This document shows positions 30,474 to 40,597 of a stretch of DNA of 64,000 nucleotides, piece by piece. Origin of the DNA: Branchipolynoe longqiensis. Taxonomy: Eukaryota > Annelida > Polychaeta > Phyllodocida > Polynoidae. Position 1 is the stretch's first letter; every line of letters begins with the position of its first letter. The notes under the pieces were generated by a model. That model worked only from the letters and a program-made list of their open reading frames with translations. It did not search any database and was not told where the DNA came from. The stretch spans positions 166,467,417 through 166,531,416 of the forward strand of contig CM059186.1 in the NCBI GenBank assembly GCA_030323885.1, read 5' to 3'. Made by a program: the position numbers and the translations under genes.

Positions 30474-31010
30474 GATGCGCGAAAAGGAAGAAGGCAAGGC
30501 GGGGGTGGAAAAAAGAGGCGTTTATTGTGGCGCCTCTGGCAACAGAGGGGGTAAACAGGGCAACAGTGATGAGGCTCAGGAGGAGCAAGTACAAGGTAAC
30601 AGGGAAGGTAAGGCTCATGAGGAGCAGAGAACAAGAGTGTCTAGAGCAGGGGCTCATACGGAGCAAGGTAATAAATAGTTCATGTGAGGGGAGGGGGCGC
30701 CGAGGAGCCCTCCACCAGCTGAAAGAGAAGAGAGGATAGGTAGAGAAAGTTGGGTGGGTGGGTGGAGGAAAAAGCAGAGCGTGGAGGAGGGCTGGGAGGC
30801 GAGTGACTGAGAGAGGCCGGCGGGCGGCCTTATAAGGGAAGGCAGGAGGGCGGTGACAGGTGAGGTGCGAAAGCAAGGGCCCGGGGGAGGGGTCGGAAGA
30901 AAGCTGAGAGGCGGACGTCGCGCAAGGTGAGAATGCTGCGCGACGACTGGGGAGGCGGGGGGAGGGTCTCTTCCTCTCCACGCATCAAACGCAATGCTCG
31001 CATTACGACC
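30474..31010 (-). mobile_element. Gag-only YR-type unit 2, short deletion derivative
   Basis: A 537-bp unit with the same ends as units 1 and 3 (GATGCGCG... and ...ATTACGACC), but with the gag removed: its interior joins CCCTCCACCAGCTG directly to AAAGCAGAGCGTGGAGGAGG. It is followed without any spacer by unit 3. It looks like a MITE-style internal deletion of the same family. Confidence 0.75.
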
Positions 31011-33254
31011 GATGCGCGAAAAGGAAGAAGGCAAGGCGGGGGTGGAAAAAAGAGGCGTTTATTGTGGCGCCTCTGGCAACAGAGGGGGTAAACAGGGCAG
31101 CAGTGATGAGGCTCAGGAGGAGCAAGTACAAGGTAACAGGGAAGGTAAGGCTCATGAGGAGCAGAGAACAAGAGTGTCTAGAGCAGGGGCTCATACGGAG
31201 CAAGGTAATAGTTCATGTGAGGGGAGGGGGCGCCGAGGAGCCCTCCACCAAAGCGGAGGAGAGGGCTCGAGGCGCGCCCGAGGGGGGGAGGCGGGGCACA
31301 TATGCGCGCACCGCCTCGGGGGTCAGGTTCCCTGTGTGGGCGGCGAGCGTCCGGGGCCTACGTCGACAGGGGGCGGGCGGCCAAAGAGAGAGGAGGCCCG
31401 CTCCTTGGAGAGATCTGGTGAGGAGGTCCGGCGAGGGTCGAGCAGGGGGGCAGCGAAGTCCTCAGGGCTGGGTGGGGTGGGGGTCGGGGTCGTGTCGGGC
31501 GGGTTGATGAAGGCAGTGTCATGATGGTCGGCGGCTGCGCTATCTGGGGAGGGTTCCTCGTGAGGCTGGGCTGTGTCTGAGGGGTGAGGTGCGAGGTGAT
31601 GATCCCCGGCTCTGTCTGGGCGGCGTTTCGATCGGTGGTCGCTGGGGGGTTGTCGGTGGAGGTCACGGGGCTGTCGGCAGTGGTGTGGGTGAGGCGCCGG
31701 GGAGGGCCCCCCGGTCCGGCCGGGGGGGGGGGGGCGGCAGATCAAAAATCCGCCGAGGCGGCCGGGGTCTGGCGCTCACGGGCTTGCTTGGTGAGGCAGC
31801 CGGCCTCGCTGTGCATCGTCAGTAGGCGCCGGACGTTGGCGCAGTAGGCGCACACGTGCCGGTGCCTGTCCCCCACCTCGCCGTGGGCCTCCCCGACGGG
31901 GGCCCGATCGCACGAGGCGGGGTCGCGAGGCTGAGACTGCCTGTCGTAGGCGATGCGGGTGTCGACTTGGGCCCGGGGCAGGTGTGCGCCTCGGGGAAGG
32001 TCGTCGCCTCGGGGGGCCGGTGCTGCCGGGGCGGCCTGAGGGGCGGGCAGGGTGAGGGCCTCCACCCTCAGCAGGTTGAGGGCGACCGGGTCGTGCCATC
32101 CCTGGGGGAGTCTCCCGTCCGCGATCCAGGTGAAGATCGTCTCTGAGTAGTTGCGGACGGTAGGCCAGGGGTAGACCAGGTTGTCCCTCAGCACGGTGAG
32201 GTGGAGTGGCCCTGGATGGAGTGGGTGGGGAAGTCCGGGTGGTCGATCAGGGTGAAAAGGGCGAGGCTATACTCGTCCTTAGTCGCCTCGCCCCTCTTCA
32301 CCGGCTTCCTCTCGGGCCCCCTCTCCACCAGGTCTGAGGGGAAGATATAGTTGGAGGGTATGCCTTGCCGCCTCGCGGAGTGCTGCGCCTCGGCGGAGGC
32401 CAAGATCGCGCGGACGGCGTTGGCTGCGGATGCTGGGGTGTGCTCGATCGGCTCCTTGTAGTACGTAGGCGGCGGAGCAGGGGTGGCTTGGCTGGCGAGG
32501 TGGTTATACCGCTTGTACTGGGGGTGTACCGCCCCCGGCAGGGTCGCTTGAGGTGGCGGCGGGGCCGGGCTCCAGCCGGGGCGCGCGCCCGAGGTGCCGG
32601 GGCGGGCGCGGTGGTGTAGGCGGTCTGGCGCCTTGGTGCAGGTGAGGGCATCTCCGGCGGGGCTCGGGGTCCCCCTGACTCCAGGGCGTCCATACGGGCG
32701 TCCATACGGGCGTCCATGCGGGCGTCCATACGGGCGGCAGTCTGGCGCTGCTCAGTCCCCAGGCGCTGGAGGGCCTCGAGGATCGCCGTCGTCTCGGCGC
32801 CCGAGGTGCGGTCCGAGGGTGCCAAGGGAGACGCCGGGACCGAGCAGGGTGAAGCGCACCGCAGTGAGCTTGAGGAGGGTCCCGGCGTATCAGGGCCGGT
32901 CGCCCGGGAGCCCTTGCGGCCCTTTCCCTTTCCGTGTCCTGGCATGCTTGGGGCGGCCTGAGGAGTTGCAGCGGTCCGAGGTGGAGTCGGCGTGGTGGAT
33001 GTCCAAAGCAGGAAAAAGCAGAGCGTGGAGGAGGGCTGGGAGGCAAGTGACTGAGAGAGGCCGGCGGGCGGCCTTATAAGGGAGGGCAGGATGGCGGTGA
33101 CAGGTGAGGTGCGAAAGCAACGGCCCGGGGGAGGGGGAGGAAGAGAGCTGAGAGGCGGACGTCGCGCGAGGTGAGAATGCTGCGTGACGACCGGGGAGGT
33201 GGGGGGAGGGTCTCTTCCTCTCCACGCATCAAACGCAATGCTCGCATTACGACC
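31011..33254 (-). mobile_element. Gag-only YR-type unit 3
   Basis: 2,244 bp from GATGCGCG to ATTACGACC, head to tail with unit 2. It holds a minus-strand gag with frame breaks but a better zinc finger than unit 1. Right flank AATTCT resumes the Ngaro RNase H frame, so units 2 and 3 together occupy a single insertion point with no target duplication. Confidence 0.75.
31742..32945 (-). pseudogene. DIRS-type gag in unit 3
   Basis: Minus strand from ATG 32945-32943 (MPGHGKGKGRKGSRAT). It carries an in-frame 12-bp expansion ARMDARMDARMDARMD (about 32690-32735). A frame break near 32540 moves the conserved domain: AEAQHSARRQGIPSNYIFPS, SDLVERGPERKPVKRGEATK, then after another break YSETIFTWIADGRLPQGWHD. 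The C-terminus has CDRAPVGEAHGEVGDRHRHV followed by CAYCANVRRLLTMHSEAGC, which matches the CxxC...H...C finger of DIRS gags. About 400 residues in total if frames are joined; broken now. Confidence 0.75.
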
Positions 33255-33420
33255 AATTCTGGGAAGTCGAGGTCAGGGGAGATTATGGGCATGGTACGCC
33301 AGCTATTTTGGTGACCAGTGGAGAACAACTTCACGTTCTTGTCGACCTATATAAACACTAGCGTTAATGTACTTTGTGATGCACTAAGTAGGCTAGACAT
33401 TAGGGGTAGCGCAGCTAGGA
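33255..33420 (+). pseudogene. Ngaro RNase H, right part
   Basis: Resumes with NSGKSRSGEIMGMVRQLFW in the frame left at 30473, then one stop, then ENNFTFLSTYINTSVNVLCD and ALSRLD, which ends the RNase H domain of Ngaro/DIRS elements (N-x-x-ADALSR motif, here CDALSR). Confidence 0.85.
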
Positions 33421-34740
33421 TTAGATCGGTAGATGTGGGGAGGATTATGTGCTGTTCACACCTTTTTGATTTTCCGCTATCATGTCGTTCCAGGGCTAGA
33501 CGAACTGAGGATGGAACAGAAGGGCTATGAGAGACAGTTTTACAGCACAAATTCAATCACCACTAGGACAGTTCACATACGTAGAAATTTTTGATTTTTT
33601 CGAACATTTTGCTGATAACCGCGTGCCTTTTCCTTGCTCTATTGTGCGAGTGGCGCTGTGTGCCTCCTTTTCTTTTTTTTTTCTTGAAGATTTATACTGC
33701 CTACCATGGATAAGTCTGAATAGACTTGTTTTCACCATTAGACAGTTTGTCGATAGAAAGCCTGAGTCTACACTTTCACCGGCCCAAGGTTTTTTTAACC
33801 TCCCACACCACATAGACATGGTATGAGAGCAACTGGCCTTTGATGTCGCTGTAAGTTATACACAGCAGTGGAAATCCAAATTGGCAGAGGTGGGGACACG
33901 GGGAATCGAACCACCGACCTTCAGATTAGGAGTCCGACCTAGAAAAAAGTCAGACACTCTAACCACTCCGCCACAGAGTTGGCGAGGACACTTACCTACC
34001 ATTCGGTGATTAATTATTTATCAGGTCTGAACTTTTTTCTTGGGCAGAATGGCTCCCCTGGTATTAGTTACAACGATTATTTTGTTCAAGCCACCCCGTA
34101 GGGTATTAGGCGCCAGAAGGGCGATAACCCTAAGCAAGCCCCACCTATGCCTTCGATGTTGCTGCACATTTTTGCGCTGCTTACGGTGAATCCGGGCCAT
34201 GTCTCTTGTCGATCAGCTATGCTCTGCTCAATCAGGGACTTATTGAGGAAGTCCCCGGTTATGGAGTCAGACTCAGCCCTGCGACAGAGGGGATTTTTCT
34301 TTCTTTGACTGGGGGATGGTAATTAAGATCAGGCGCTCAAAAATGATTCAGTTTGTGGAACATGTCTTAGAGGTCCTGGTTGCGCACTGTGAAAATAAGG
34401 CACTATGTGCTGTCTATTGGTCTATTGATGAGATGAGGGCGGAACCGGGGACTTGGATTTTCAGACTCCTGGGCCAGGACACAGGTCGCAGCTGATGACT
34501 TATAAGCATATCAGGGGATGTTGAAGGTATTCTCGGAACAGGCTGGGTCGGGTGAATACTATTTTACCTCACATTCACTCTGGAGGGGGAGGTGTACATA
34601 CTTGGCGATGGTGGGTGCTACGATTGAGGAAATCAAAACACGCGGGGACTGAGCTTCAGAAACTGTCTACTCATATCTGAAGACCCCCTCCAAACCCGTA
34701 TCTTGAAGATTTGCGGGTGCCTGCAACACTTTCTATGGTC
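33421..34740 (+). pseudogene. Ngaro tyrosine recombinase, decayed, with SINE insertion
   Basis: After a linker, the SINE at about 33665-33985 interrupts the N-terminal part. It resumes with YLSGLNFFLGQNGSPGISYN (about 34018), LLRKSPVMESDS (LRK, first catalytic Arg, about 34236), a stop-bearing middle, HSLWRG (HxxR box, with Trp where the family usually has Arg, 34572), LAMVGATIEEIKTRGD and a SETVYSYLK block whose Tyr at 34668-34670 is the expected nucleophile. YR enzymes integrate the circular cDNA without target duplication. Multiple stops make this copy inactive. Confidence 0.75.
33665..33985 (-). mobile_element. SINE family 2, full copy inserted in the Ngaro YR region
   Basis: Minus strand. 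tRNA-like head GTGGCGGAGTGGTTAGAGTG and GGTTCGATTCC (33978 down to 33895), body shared with 29504-29831, A-rich 3' tail seen as TTTTCTTTTTTTTTTCTTG at 33668. Target duplication is unclear. Confidence 0.75.
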
Positions 34741-34796
34741 GAAGATAGAGTGGAGGGGTGTTGGGGGCCTGGGCCGGCGTTGCCGGCGGGGGTCTT

Positions 34797-34899
34797 GGCT
34801 GTATATTGCTTGGCCAAGGGCGTAGGGAAATAAAGTTGAGGCTTCCCACCACTCCTTGCTTTTGTGTCTTTGCTATACTAGCCCGTAGCCAGCTCTTAT
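34797..34899 (+). repeat. Ngaro terminal repeat B1
   Basis: GGCTGTATATTGCTTGGCCA through CAGCTCTTAT; matches B2 (40448-40551) at about nine in ten positions. Contains AATAAAGTTG, a likely polyadenylation signal. Confidence 0.85.
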
Positions 34900-34926
34900 G
34901 TAATATATAAATTATTATGTGAGTAT
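34900..34926 (+). repeat. Ngaro terminal repeat A2, left piece
   Basis: GTAATATATAAATTATTATG continues to GAGTAT, where the Gypsy element enters. The A2 repeat resumes at 40305 with TTATTTGTGC. Confidence 0.85.
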
Positions 34927-35058
34927 TAGATAAGTATGGAACCATTTATTCAGTGTGTTGAACAATGACGATGGTCATCTGAAACATACAGTAATACAAT
35001 GTATAAGTACTAGTACTGTTGCTAATGAACTTAGTGAGAACACAGCCATAACCCTCTA
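34927..35058 (-). repeat. 3' LTR of Gypsy element 3
   Basis: 132 bp with inverted ends TAGA/TCTA. The inner side carries a polypurine tract on the minus strand (ACTTGGGGGAGA, 35059-35070). Differences from the other LTR are at the GATGG/GACGG, ACTGTTG/ACTATTG and CAGCC/CAGTC positions. Confidence 0.95.
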
Positions 35059-35070
35059 TCTCCCCCAAGT
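35059..35070 (-). other. Polypurine tract of Gypsy element 3
   Basis: Minus-strand ACTTGGGGGAGA abuts the 3' LTR. Confidence 0.7.
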
Positions 35071-35369
35071 CTTTGGTACTGTTAATCATAGCGATTAGAT
35101 GGTAAAGACTGACTTAACTACACAAATACATTACACATGTTATGCTAGGCTAAGTCAAACTTATCTAAGCCAGATATGTGTAATACATACTGTATGACAA
35201 GCGAAGCTTATCTAATGTGAAAATATACTATACTGTACTGACACATATGCTAGTTAACATGTATGAGATAGGAAGAGTAAGACTGAACTAATATTTGAAA
35301 TACTGTCTTGAATAATGTCGCGGCATTGCGACTCTTCATCCTCAGTTATTCACTTGTCATAATCCGACA

Positions 35370-37685
35370 TCAATACAGGCTCGGGCTAGCCGGTGGTGTT
35401 GAATCAACTGATGGCATCAGAGGTGGCTTTGAGGCAATGCCACCATCTGGCGATACCTGGGTGCTTAGCGGACTGCCAGGCTGTGAGGCCGTGTGCCCCA
35501 ATGGAGTGGTATCATCGTAGACCAAATGGCGCCGCCTGTGATCTGAACTACATTCAGGACGAGTTCCTGATTTAGCAGTTGTAGCTGGTCCAGTTGGTGA
35601 GCGAGGCGGCATCATGGGTAGATCACTTGTGGTACTCGGGTTGTCGTCCTGTGGCATGAGCGGCTGTGATGTGGCTGGTGCCTCGCTATCTGGAGGCATT
35701 CTTGTTGCTGTCGGTATTCTGGGTCTGACGCTCATCTTTGGTGGAGGTATCTGGATGGGGATGTACTTGCGAAGGAATTTTCTGTTGCGTAGTGTGACCC
35801 TTCCAGATCCGTCAACCTTCATGACATACTGGTCAAACTGGCGAACCTCAATGACAGTGCCGGTTTTGTCCCATTTGAGGGGGTGTTGGCCTGCCTGATT
35901 CTGGATGCGCACATGATCTCCAACAGCAAGTGGTGCTAATCTTTTGGTGTGCTCTGACCAGCGTTCTGCGGCTCTCATGTGACGGTTGTGTAGTGCTTCT
36001 TCTCGAGCGAGCAGGGTTTCGCGCCAGGTGTTTTGCGGCTTGTATCTGCCTGGGGGGACTGGGATGAAGTCTCTGATTGGGTGGCCGAATACACACATGG
36101 CTGGTGAGAGTTTTGTGTCTCTGTCGGGTGTGTTTCTGTACTGGAGCATTGCACGCTGGAATGAATCAGCATCAAGATCTCCATTTGTAGTGGTGTTGTC
36201 CGTGATGAGACGTTTGACTGTCTTAACTCCAATTTCAGCACGGCAGTTGCTGTGTGGGTAGGCCACGGAGGATAATCTATGGTGTACACCCCAATCTTTC
36301 AGGAAGTCCTGTGTGGCTGTGGAGGTGAATTCGGGGCCTCCATCTGAGGCCAGTTCATTAGGGATACCAAATGTGACGAATGTGTGCCGCAAGCATGTGA
36401 TGAGTCCATTAGCGCGATTGGATGCCCTCTCTACAATTGGCCAGTTGGAGTAGCGGTCTACCACAACTAGGTAGTGGACGCCTTTGTAGTGGAAGAAATC
36501 AGCGCAGACATGCTGAAATGGGTATTCTGGCAGTGTCAATGGGGTCGGTGGTGGATTTGGCTGTGAGGGGGCCATGCGATTGCAGTGGTTGCACCTGGCA
36601 CGATAAGCAGTTATGTTCGGAGTGATGCCAGGCCAGAACACAGACACTTCGGCTCTAGATATCATTGTCGTGACACCTTGGTGGGCCGAGTGTAGGGCGG
36701 CTAGTACTTCTTCTCTGAGGGTAGGCGGTACCACCACACGGTCCCTGTAGAGTGCGACTCCGTCCACTGTGCAGAAGTCATCACGAAACTGGAAGTACTC
36801 ACGCAGGGAGGTAGTTAGCTCATGGCAGTATTCTGGGAAACCCGATTCAATTATGTCAACCAGTTTCTGCATACAACTATCGCTTGTGGTCGTGGTACGC
36901 ACTCTCTCCCATGTCACTGATTTGATGTCTAGTGAGTTGATGGAGGAAGTTGCAGCTGAGATTACATTCTCTTCAAAGCTGTCACCACTTGGTGGTGCGG
37001 TACGTAAGCCAGTCAGGATGAAGGTGGGGAGGTAGGAGCTACGGATGTCAGGATTGATGGCCGCTACATCATCAGGGAGGGTCATCATCTGAGCTTTGCC
37101 TGTGGGATGACGCGAGACTCCATCAGCAGCGCGATGTTTGACACCTTGGATGTGTACCATTCGAAACCTGTATCGAAGGGTCTTCTCCTTCAGATTTCTC
37201 AGGCGGGAGTTAGATATGTCCTCCAAAAATCGATCACCGAATATCTTCAGGAGAGGTTTGTGGTCTACGGCAATGATGAGATCTTCACATCCCAGTACAA
37301 AGTACCTCGCTTTGTCTAGGGCATCGGCGACAGCCAAGGCTTCACCCTCCACTGGAGCATAATGTGATTCGGCCGAGTGGGTGAATCTGCTACCCACAAG
37401 GGTAATTTTCGAGCCAGTTTTGCAGCAGAATGGCTCTGAGCTGAGGCAGGTACAATGTTTTTGGAGCCGCCAAAAGCCAATGCCTGTCTTGGACCAGTCA
37501 GTGGCAAGGCAGGTTGGCTTTCTTGGATCGAATATCTGGACTCCTTCTTCAATTTCGCTTCCAATTGCAGCCTTTGATTCTTCAAATAGTTTGTTTAAGT
37601 GATCATTCCATTGGAAGGATGATCCCGGCTTGAGGAGCTGCCTGAATGGTTGCATCTTTTCCATCATACTGAAGGCGTAGGACAC
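35370..37685 (-). CDS. Gypsy pol: RT end, RNase H and integrase
   Basis: 771 codons without a stop. It begins in the RT connection ([36 protein letters not shown]). RNase H follows: [13 protein letters not shown] (Asp), [20 protein letters not shown] (Glu), [15 protein letters not shown] (Asp). Integrase: the HHCC finger with [20 protein letters not shown] and CNHCNRM; the core with [20 protein letters not shown] (Asp), [13 protein letters not shown] (Asp) and [19 protein letters not shown] (Glu). The C-terminal SH3-like domain [11 protein letters not shown]...[11 protein letters not shown] and a Pro/Ser-rich tail complete it. Order RT-RNase H-integrase is the standard Ty3/Gypsy order. The start Met is arbitrary because pol is normally translated as a polyprotein from the upstream frame, which breaks at about 37700-37800. 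Confidence 0.9.
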   Translation of the reverse strand: MSYAFSMMEKMQPFRQLLKPGSSFQWNDHLNKLFEESKAAIGSEIEEGVQIFDPRKPTCLATDWSKTGIGFWRLQKHCTCLSSEPFCCKTGSKITLVGSRFTHSAESHYAPVEGEALAVADALDKARYFVLGCEDLIIAVDHKPLLKIFGDRFLEDISNSRLRNLKEKTLRYRFRMVHIQGVKHRAADGVSRHPTGKAQMMTLPDDVAAINPDIRSSYLPTFILTGLRTAPPSGDSFEENVISAATSSINSLDIKSVTWERVRTTTTSDSCMQKLVDIIESGFPEYCHELTTSLREYFQFRDDFCTVDGVALYRDRVVVPPTLREEVLAALHSAHQGVTTMISRAEVSVFWPGITPNITAYRARCNHCNRMAPSQPNPPPTPLTLPEYPFQHVCADFFHYKGVHYLVVVDRYSNWPIVERASNRANGLITCLRHTFVTFGIPNELASDGGPEFTSTATQDFLKDWGVHHRLSSVAYPHSNCRAEIGVKTVKRLITDNTTTNGDLDADSFQRAMLQYRNTPDRDTKLSPAMCVFGHPIRDFIPVPPGRYKPQNTWRETLLAREEALHNRHMRAAERWSEHTKRLAPLAVGDHVRIQNQAGQHPLKWDKTGTVIEVRQFDQYVMKVDGSGRVTLRNRKFLRKYIPIQIPPPKMSVRPRIPTATRMPPDSEAPATSQPLMPQDDNPSTTSDLPMMPPRSPTGPATTAKSGTRPECSSDHRRRHLVYDDTTPLGHTASQPGSPLSTQVSPDGGIASKPPLMPSVDSTPPASPSLY

Positions 37686-38973
37686 CTGATTGATGAGGCA
37701 AAACCAGGATCTTGCATCTGTGATGTCTATGGGAGCCGGAAAGTCAAGAATTGCTTGAAGGTACTTTCTGCATGGTCAGACATTATTTGGGGTTATCTCA
37801 AAACCGGCGAATTCCACCATGTCCTGGCAGAATACAAATTTTTCTGGATTTAGAGTGATCCCATGGTTCCCACTGGACAGCCTGGGAGAAGCTTTCTTCG
37901 ATTGTGTCGGCCCAGAGGAGGACATCATCCACACATTTTGTCTTGTTTGGGATATCAGAGATGATTTCATCATAGCGCCTAGTGTAGCCATCACCGGAAG
38001 CAATGTAACCCTGAGGTGTGGTTTTATAGGGTGTAATGAAGGTTGTCAAGTGACGATCCTCCTCACGGATTGGCACGCTATGGTATCCGTTCCAGGCATC
38101 AAGGACAGTTTTCTTCTTGCCGTGTGGCACTGATCGGGCTTGGTGAAATGGTGATGGTGTGTGGTGGGTCTCACGTAAGGCGTGTACATTGAGAGGCTGG
38201 AAGTCGAAGGTACGGCGAGGCATACCACTCTTCTTTGCACATACCACCATCCTGTGGCACCAAGTGACGGGTTCGCCGATGGGGACTGATTCCAGCACGC
38301 CTAGGCGGACATCTTGGTCAAGCCCAGCTTTGACGTCATCCCGCCAGTAGAGCGGTACTGGTATGGGTGTGTGGTAGGCGACTGGTTCTGCATCTGGGTC
38401 TACCATCAGCTTCATGGAGGGTCCATCCATCAGAGGCAGCGGTTGGTGCTCACATGTGTTGAAGGAGCTGGCCTTGTAGTAGTCCAATAGATATTCTTGC
38501 AGTTTTGTACGGTTGGCTTCAGTAGCAGGGAATGGCATCCTAGTTGGGGCTGAAGGCGGTCTTTGACGTCTTGGGCAGTAACATGGGGCTGTCAGGCCGC
38601 TGTTGTTCTGGATGCTATTCATTCTGGAGCTGTGATGCCCCTTCACTGTTGCCTTCGTGGGCGTGGGTGCATCTGTTGCTTCGCCTACTCGGGGGAAGAT
38701 GTCTGAGATTATGCCCAAGGAGACACAAGCTTCCCTACTGATAAAGAGTTTATCAGAGGCATCTGTCACATATGTCATTTGTCTGGTTTCTACATGGTTG
38801 CCTGGTTCATCCTTGCCCATGATCCGAAGGATTGTGGCACCGATGATGTTGATGCTCTTGTTGTTGGCGGCATGCATCTTCAGTGTGACTGGTATCAAAT
38901 CGGTCTGGCGTAGTCCAAGGCGATGGATGACCTTTATGCCTGCGAGACAGCTTTGGCAGCCTGTGTCGGCCAT
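37686..38973 (-). pseudogene. Gypsy protease and reverse transcriptase with a frame break
   Basis: Protease motif MADTGCQSCLAG with the catalytic DTG near 38967. RT follows: VAYHTPIPVPLYWRDDVKAG, HRMVVCAKKSGMPRRTFDF, TVLDAWNGYHSVPI, TTPQGYIASGDGYTRRYDEI and KCVDDVLLW (active site, usual Y/F replaced by C). A frame shift at about 37890 moves the next block (GNHGITLNPEKFVFCQDMVE and FAGFEI) to another frame before the downstream ORF at 37685. One or two indels prevent a continuous pol. Confidence 0.85.
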
Positions 38974-39138
38974 GGCAGGGAGAACAGCTGTTCTTGAGCT
39001 AGTCTTGAGGGTGAAGCTGAGGGCACTGTAATCGTCACTGTTGACTGAAACAGTGAGATCGATGAATGGCTGAGGTCTTGAGTTTTTCTGGCTCCAGGTG
39101 TCAGATAGCTGGTCATGAAGGTGGTGATCAAGAGAGAT

Positions 39139-40130
39139 TTATCTTCCACCATTTTGTTCTCCAGACATCGTGATGACACATAGGGCATCAAACATGGCAC
39201 CTTCACCATCAGTAGGGGCGGTTGGTTTGGTGCCCGAGGTTGGCTTGTCCTTTCTGCGGCACATGCTCCTGAAATGGTGGTTACGGTTATAGTGCGTGCA
39301 CCTGTGACCATATGCAGGGCATTCTTGCTTCCAGATGCGGGTTAGAGCACTCTTGCCATGTCCTTTCTTCCCGCAGTATGAGCAAGTGTCTGCAGGATTT
39401 CCCCTCATGTTCATCTGTTTGGTGCGCTGATACATGCTGCCCGCTGCCTCTACGGCATGTGAATCAACAAGGTGGGATGCTGAGCGTTTTCATGCAAACT
39501 GGAAGGCTCCTCCAGTGTCATATCCTGGTTTTTGTCGCCTAGTAGGTCGAGCTGAATTTCCGGATCGACGATGCCCAGTGTGAGGACATCGCGAAGGATG
39601 GCTTCAGTGTAGTTGACGTCTGATTCACAGTTCTGGCATTTTAGCAAGAATTTGCAGATTCCTGCTTGGCCATGGAGGCAAGCTCCAAAACTGCCCACTG
39701 CTTCATCTCGGTCCTGACGCATGTTGTGTAGTTTTGCCCGTGCCATCATAGAGTTCTCCTCATGAACCGATAGCTTCTTCATGGCAGCCAGAACCTCATC
39801 CACAGTCTTATCGGTGAGTGTACCAGTGGATCGTGTGAGGTCTCTGTGTAGGGGTTCATCACAACATTCCAGCAATTGCACGACTCGCTCCTAACCAGTG
39901 ATCTTCGTGGCAACAACATATTCTGACCATCATGATTTGAAGTACGCCCATTCTTCACTGGATCCGGCAGCTGAGATGGTCAGTCGCTTCACTTTTTCAA
40001 CTTTTGCGGCTGTAGCTGGACCTCGTGCATGAATGGTGCTGTGGGCTGTGATGAGTGCAGCCACTATAGCATCTTCGAGGTCTTCTGTAATATATTCACA
40101 GTCAGGTATTGGACATATCACTGCAGGCAT
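39139..40130 (-). pseudogene. Gypsy gag with internal stops
   Basis: Starts MPAVICPIPDCEYITEDLED at 40130, a C2H2-like opening. Stops TGA and TAG occur near 39930 and 39890 in the same frame. Capsid-like sequence resumes (VVQLLECCDEPL, LSVHEENSMMARAKLHNMRQ and RDEAVGSFGACL). A further break near 39445 precedes the zinc region CSYCGKKGHGK...CPAYGHRC...NHHFRSMC, which matches the CPAYG-type double knuckle of this Gypsy group except that one Cys reads Tyr. Not functional as is. Confidence 0.85.
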
Positions 40131-40167
40131 GGTTCTTGATTTTTCACGTCAGTTTAGGCCATCGTCA

Positions 40168-40299
40168 TAGATAAGTATGGAACCATTTATTCAGTGTGTT
40201 GAACAATGACGACGGTCATCTGAAACATACAGTAATACAATGTATAAGTACTAGTACTATTGCTAATGAACTTAGTGAGAACACAGTCATAACCCTCTA
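40168..40299 (-). repeat. 5' LTR of Gypsy element 3
   Basis: 132 bp, partner of 34927-35058. On the minus strand the sequence just inside it begins TGACGATGGCCTAAACTG. No perfect TGG primer site starts at the LTR edge; TGGCCTAAAC begins six bases in. Confidence 0.95.
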
Positions 40300-40304
40300 A
40301 GTAT

Positions 40305-40433
40305 TTATTTGTGCTTATTGTCCACGGGTGGTCGATTGTGCCATTTATTGCGGGCTGGATCCGCTAGGCGAGGCTGGCGCCACCACACGCCATTCATTCA
40401 GTGTAGGCATCACATGAGCGCAAAATTGTAAAC
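40305..40433 (+). repeat. Ngaro terminal repeat A2, right piece
   Basis: Continues A2 from 34926: TTATTTGTGCTTATTGTCCA, GGGTGGTCGATTGTGCC, GCTAGGCGAGGCTGGC, GTGTAGGCATCACATGAGC. It is close to 24060-24201. Confidence 0.85.
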
Positions 40434-40447
40434 TTTTGTATTAGGTA

Positions 40448-40551
40448 GGGCTGTATATTGCTTGGCCAAGGGCCTCGGGAAATAAAGTTGAGGCTTCCCA
40501 ACAATCCTCGCTTTTGTGTCTTCCCTATACTAGCCAGTAGCCAGCTCTTAT
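40448..40551 (+). repeat. Ngaro terminal repeat B2
   Basis: GGCTGTATATTGCTTGGCCA to CAGCTCTTA; the right end of the Ngaro element. An AT microsatellite (TATATATACATACATATA) follows. Confidence 0.85.
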
Positions 40552-40597
40552 ATATATATACATACATATATATATATCTACTATATTGATCTCACAC

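Larger units (their letters stand above)
34922..40304 (-). mobile_element. Gypsy-type LTR retrotransposon inserted in Ngaro A2
   Basis: Two 132-bp LTRs (34927-35058 and 40168-40299) starting TAGATAAG and ending CCCTCTA, flanked by AGTAT at 34922-34926 and 40300-40304 (5-bp duplication). Coding is on the minus strand: gag (40130-39139), protease-RT (38973-37700), RNase H-integrase (37685-35370). The LTRs differ at about three positions, so insertion is recent compared with the host element, although gag carries stops. Confidence 0.95.
23990..40551 (+). mobile_element. Ngaro-type tyrosine-recombinase retroelement with split direct repeats, heavily invaded
   Basis: The plan is A1 (23990-24201), gag (24880-25433 continuing at 28083), RT (28905-29503 and 29832-30060), RNase H (30061-30473 and 33255-33420), YR (33420-34740), B1 (34797-34899), A2 (34900-34926 continuing at 40305-40433), B2 (40448-40551). 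The A1-B1-A2-B2 order with no LTRs and no integrase is the hallmark of Ngaro elements. Insertions account for most of the length: gag-only units at 25434-28082 and 30474-33254, SINEs at 29504-29831 and about 33665-33985, and Gypsy at 34927-40304, plus an unassigned LINE-bearing segment at 24202-24870. Genes are decayed. Confidence 0.85.
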
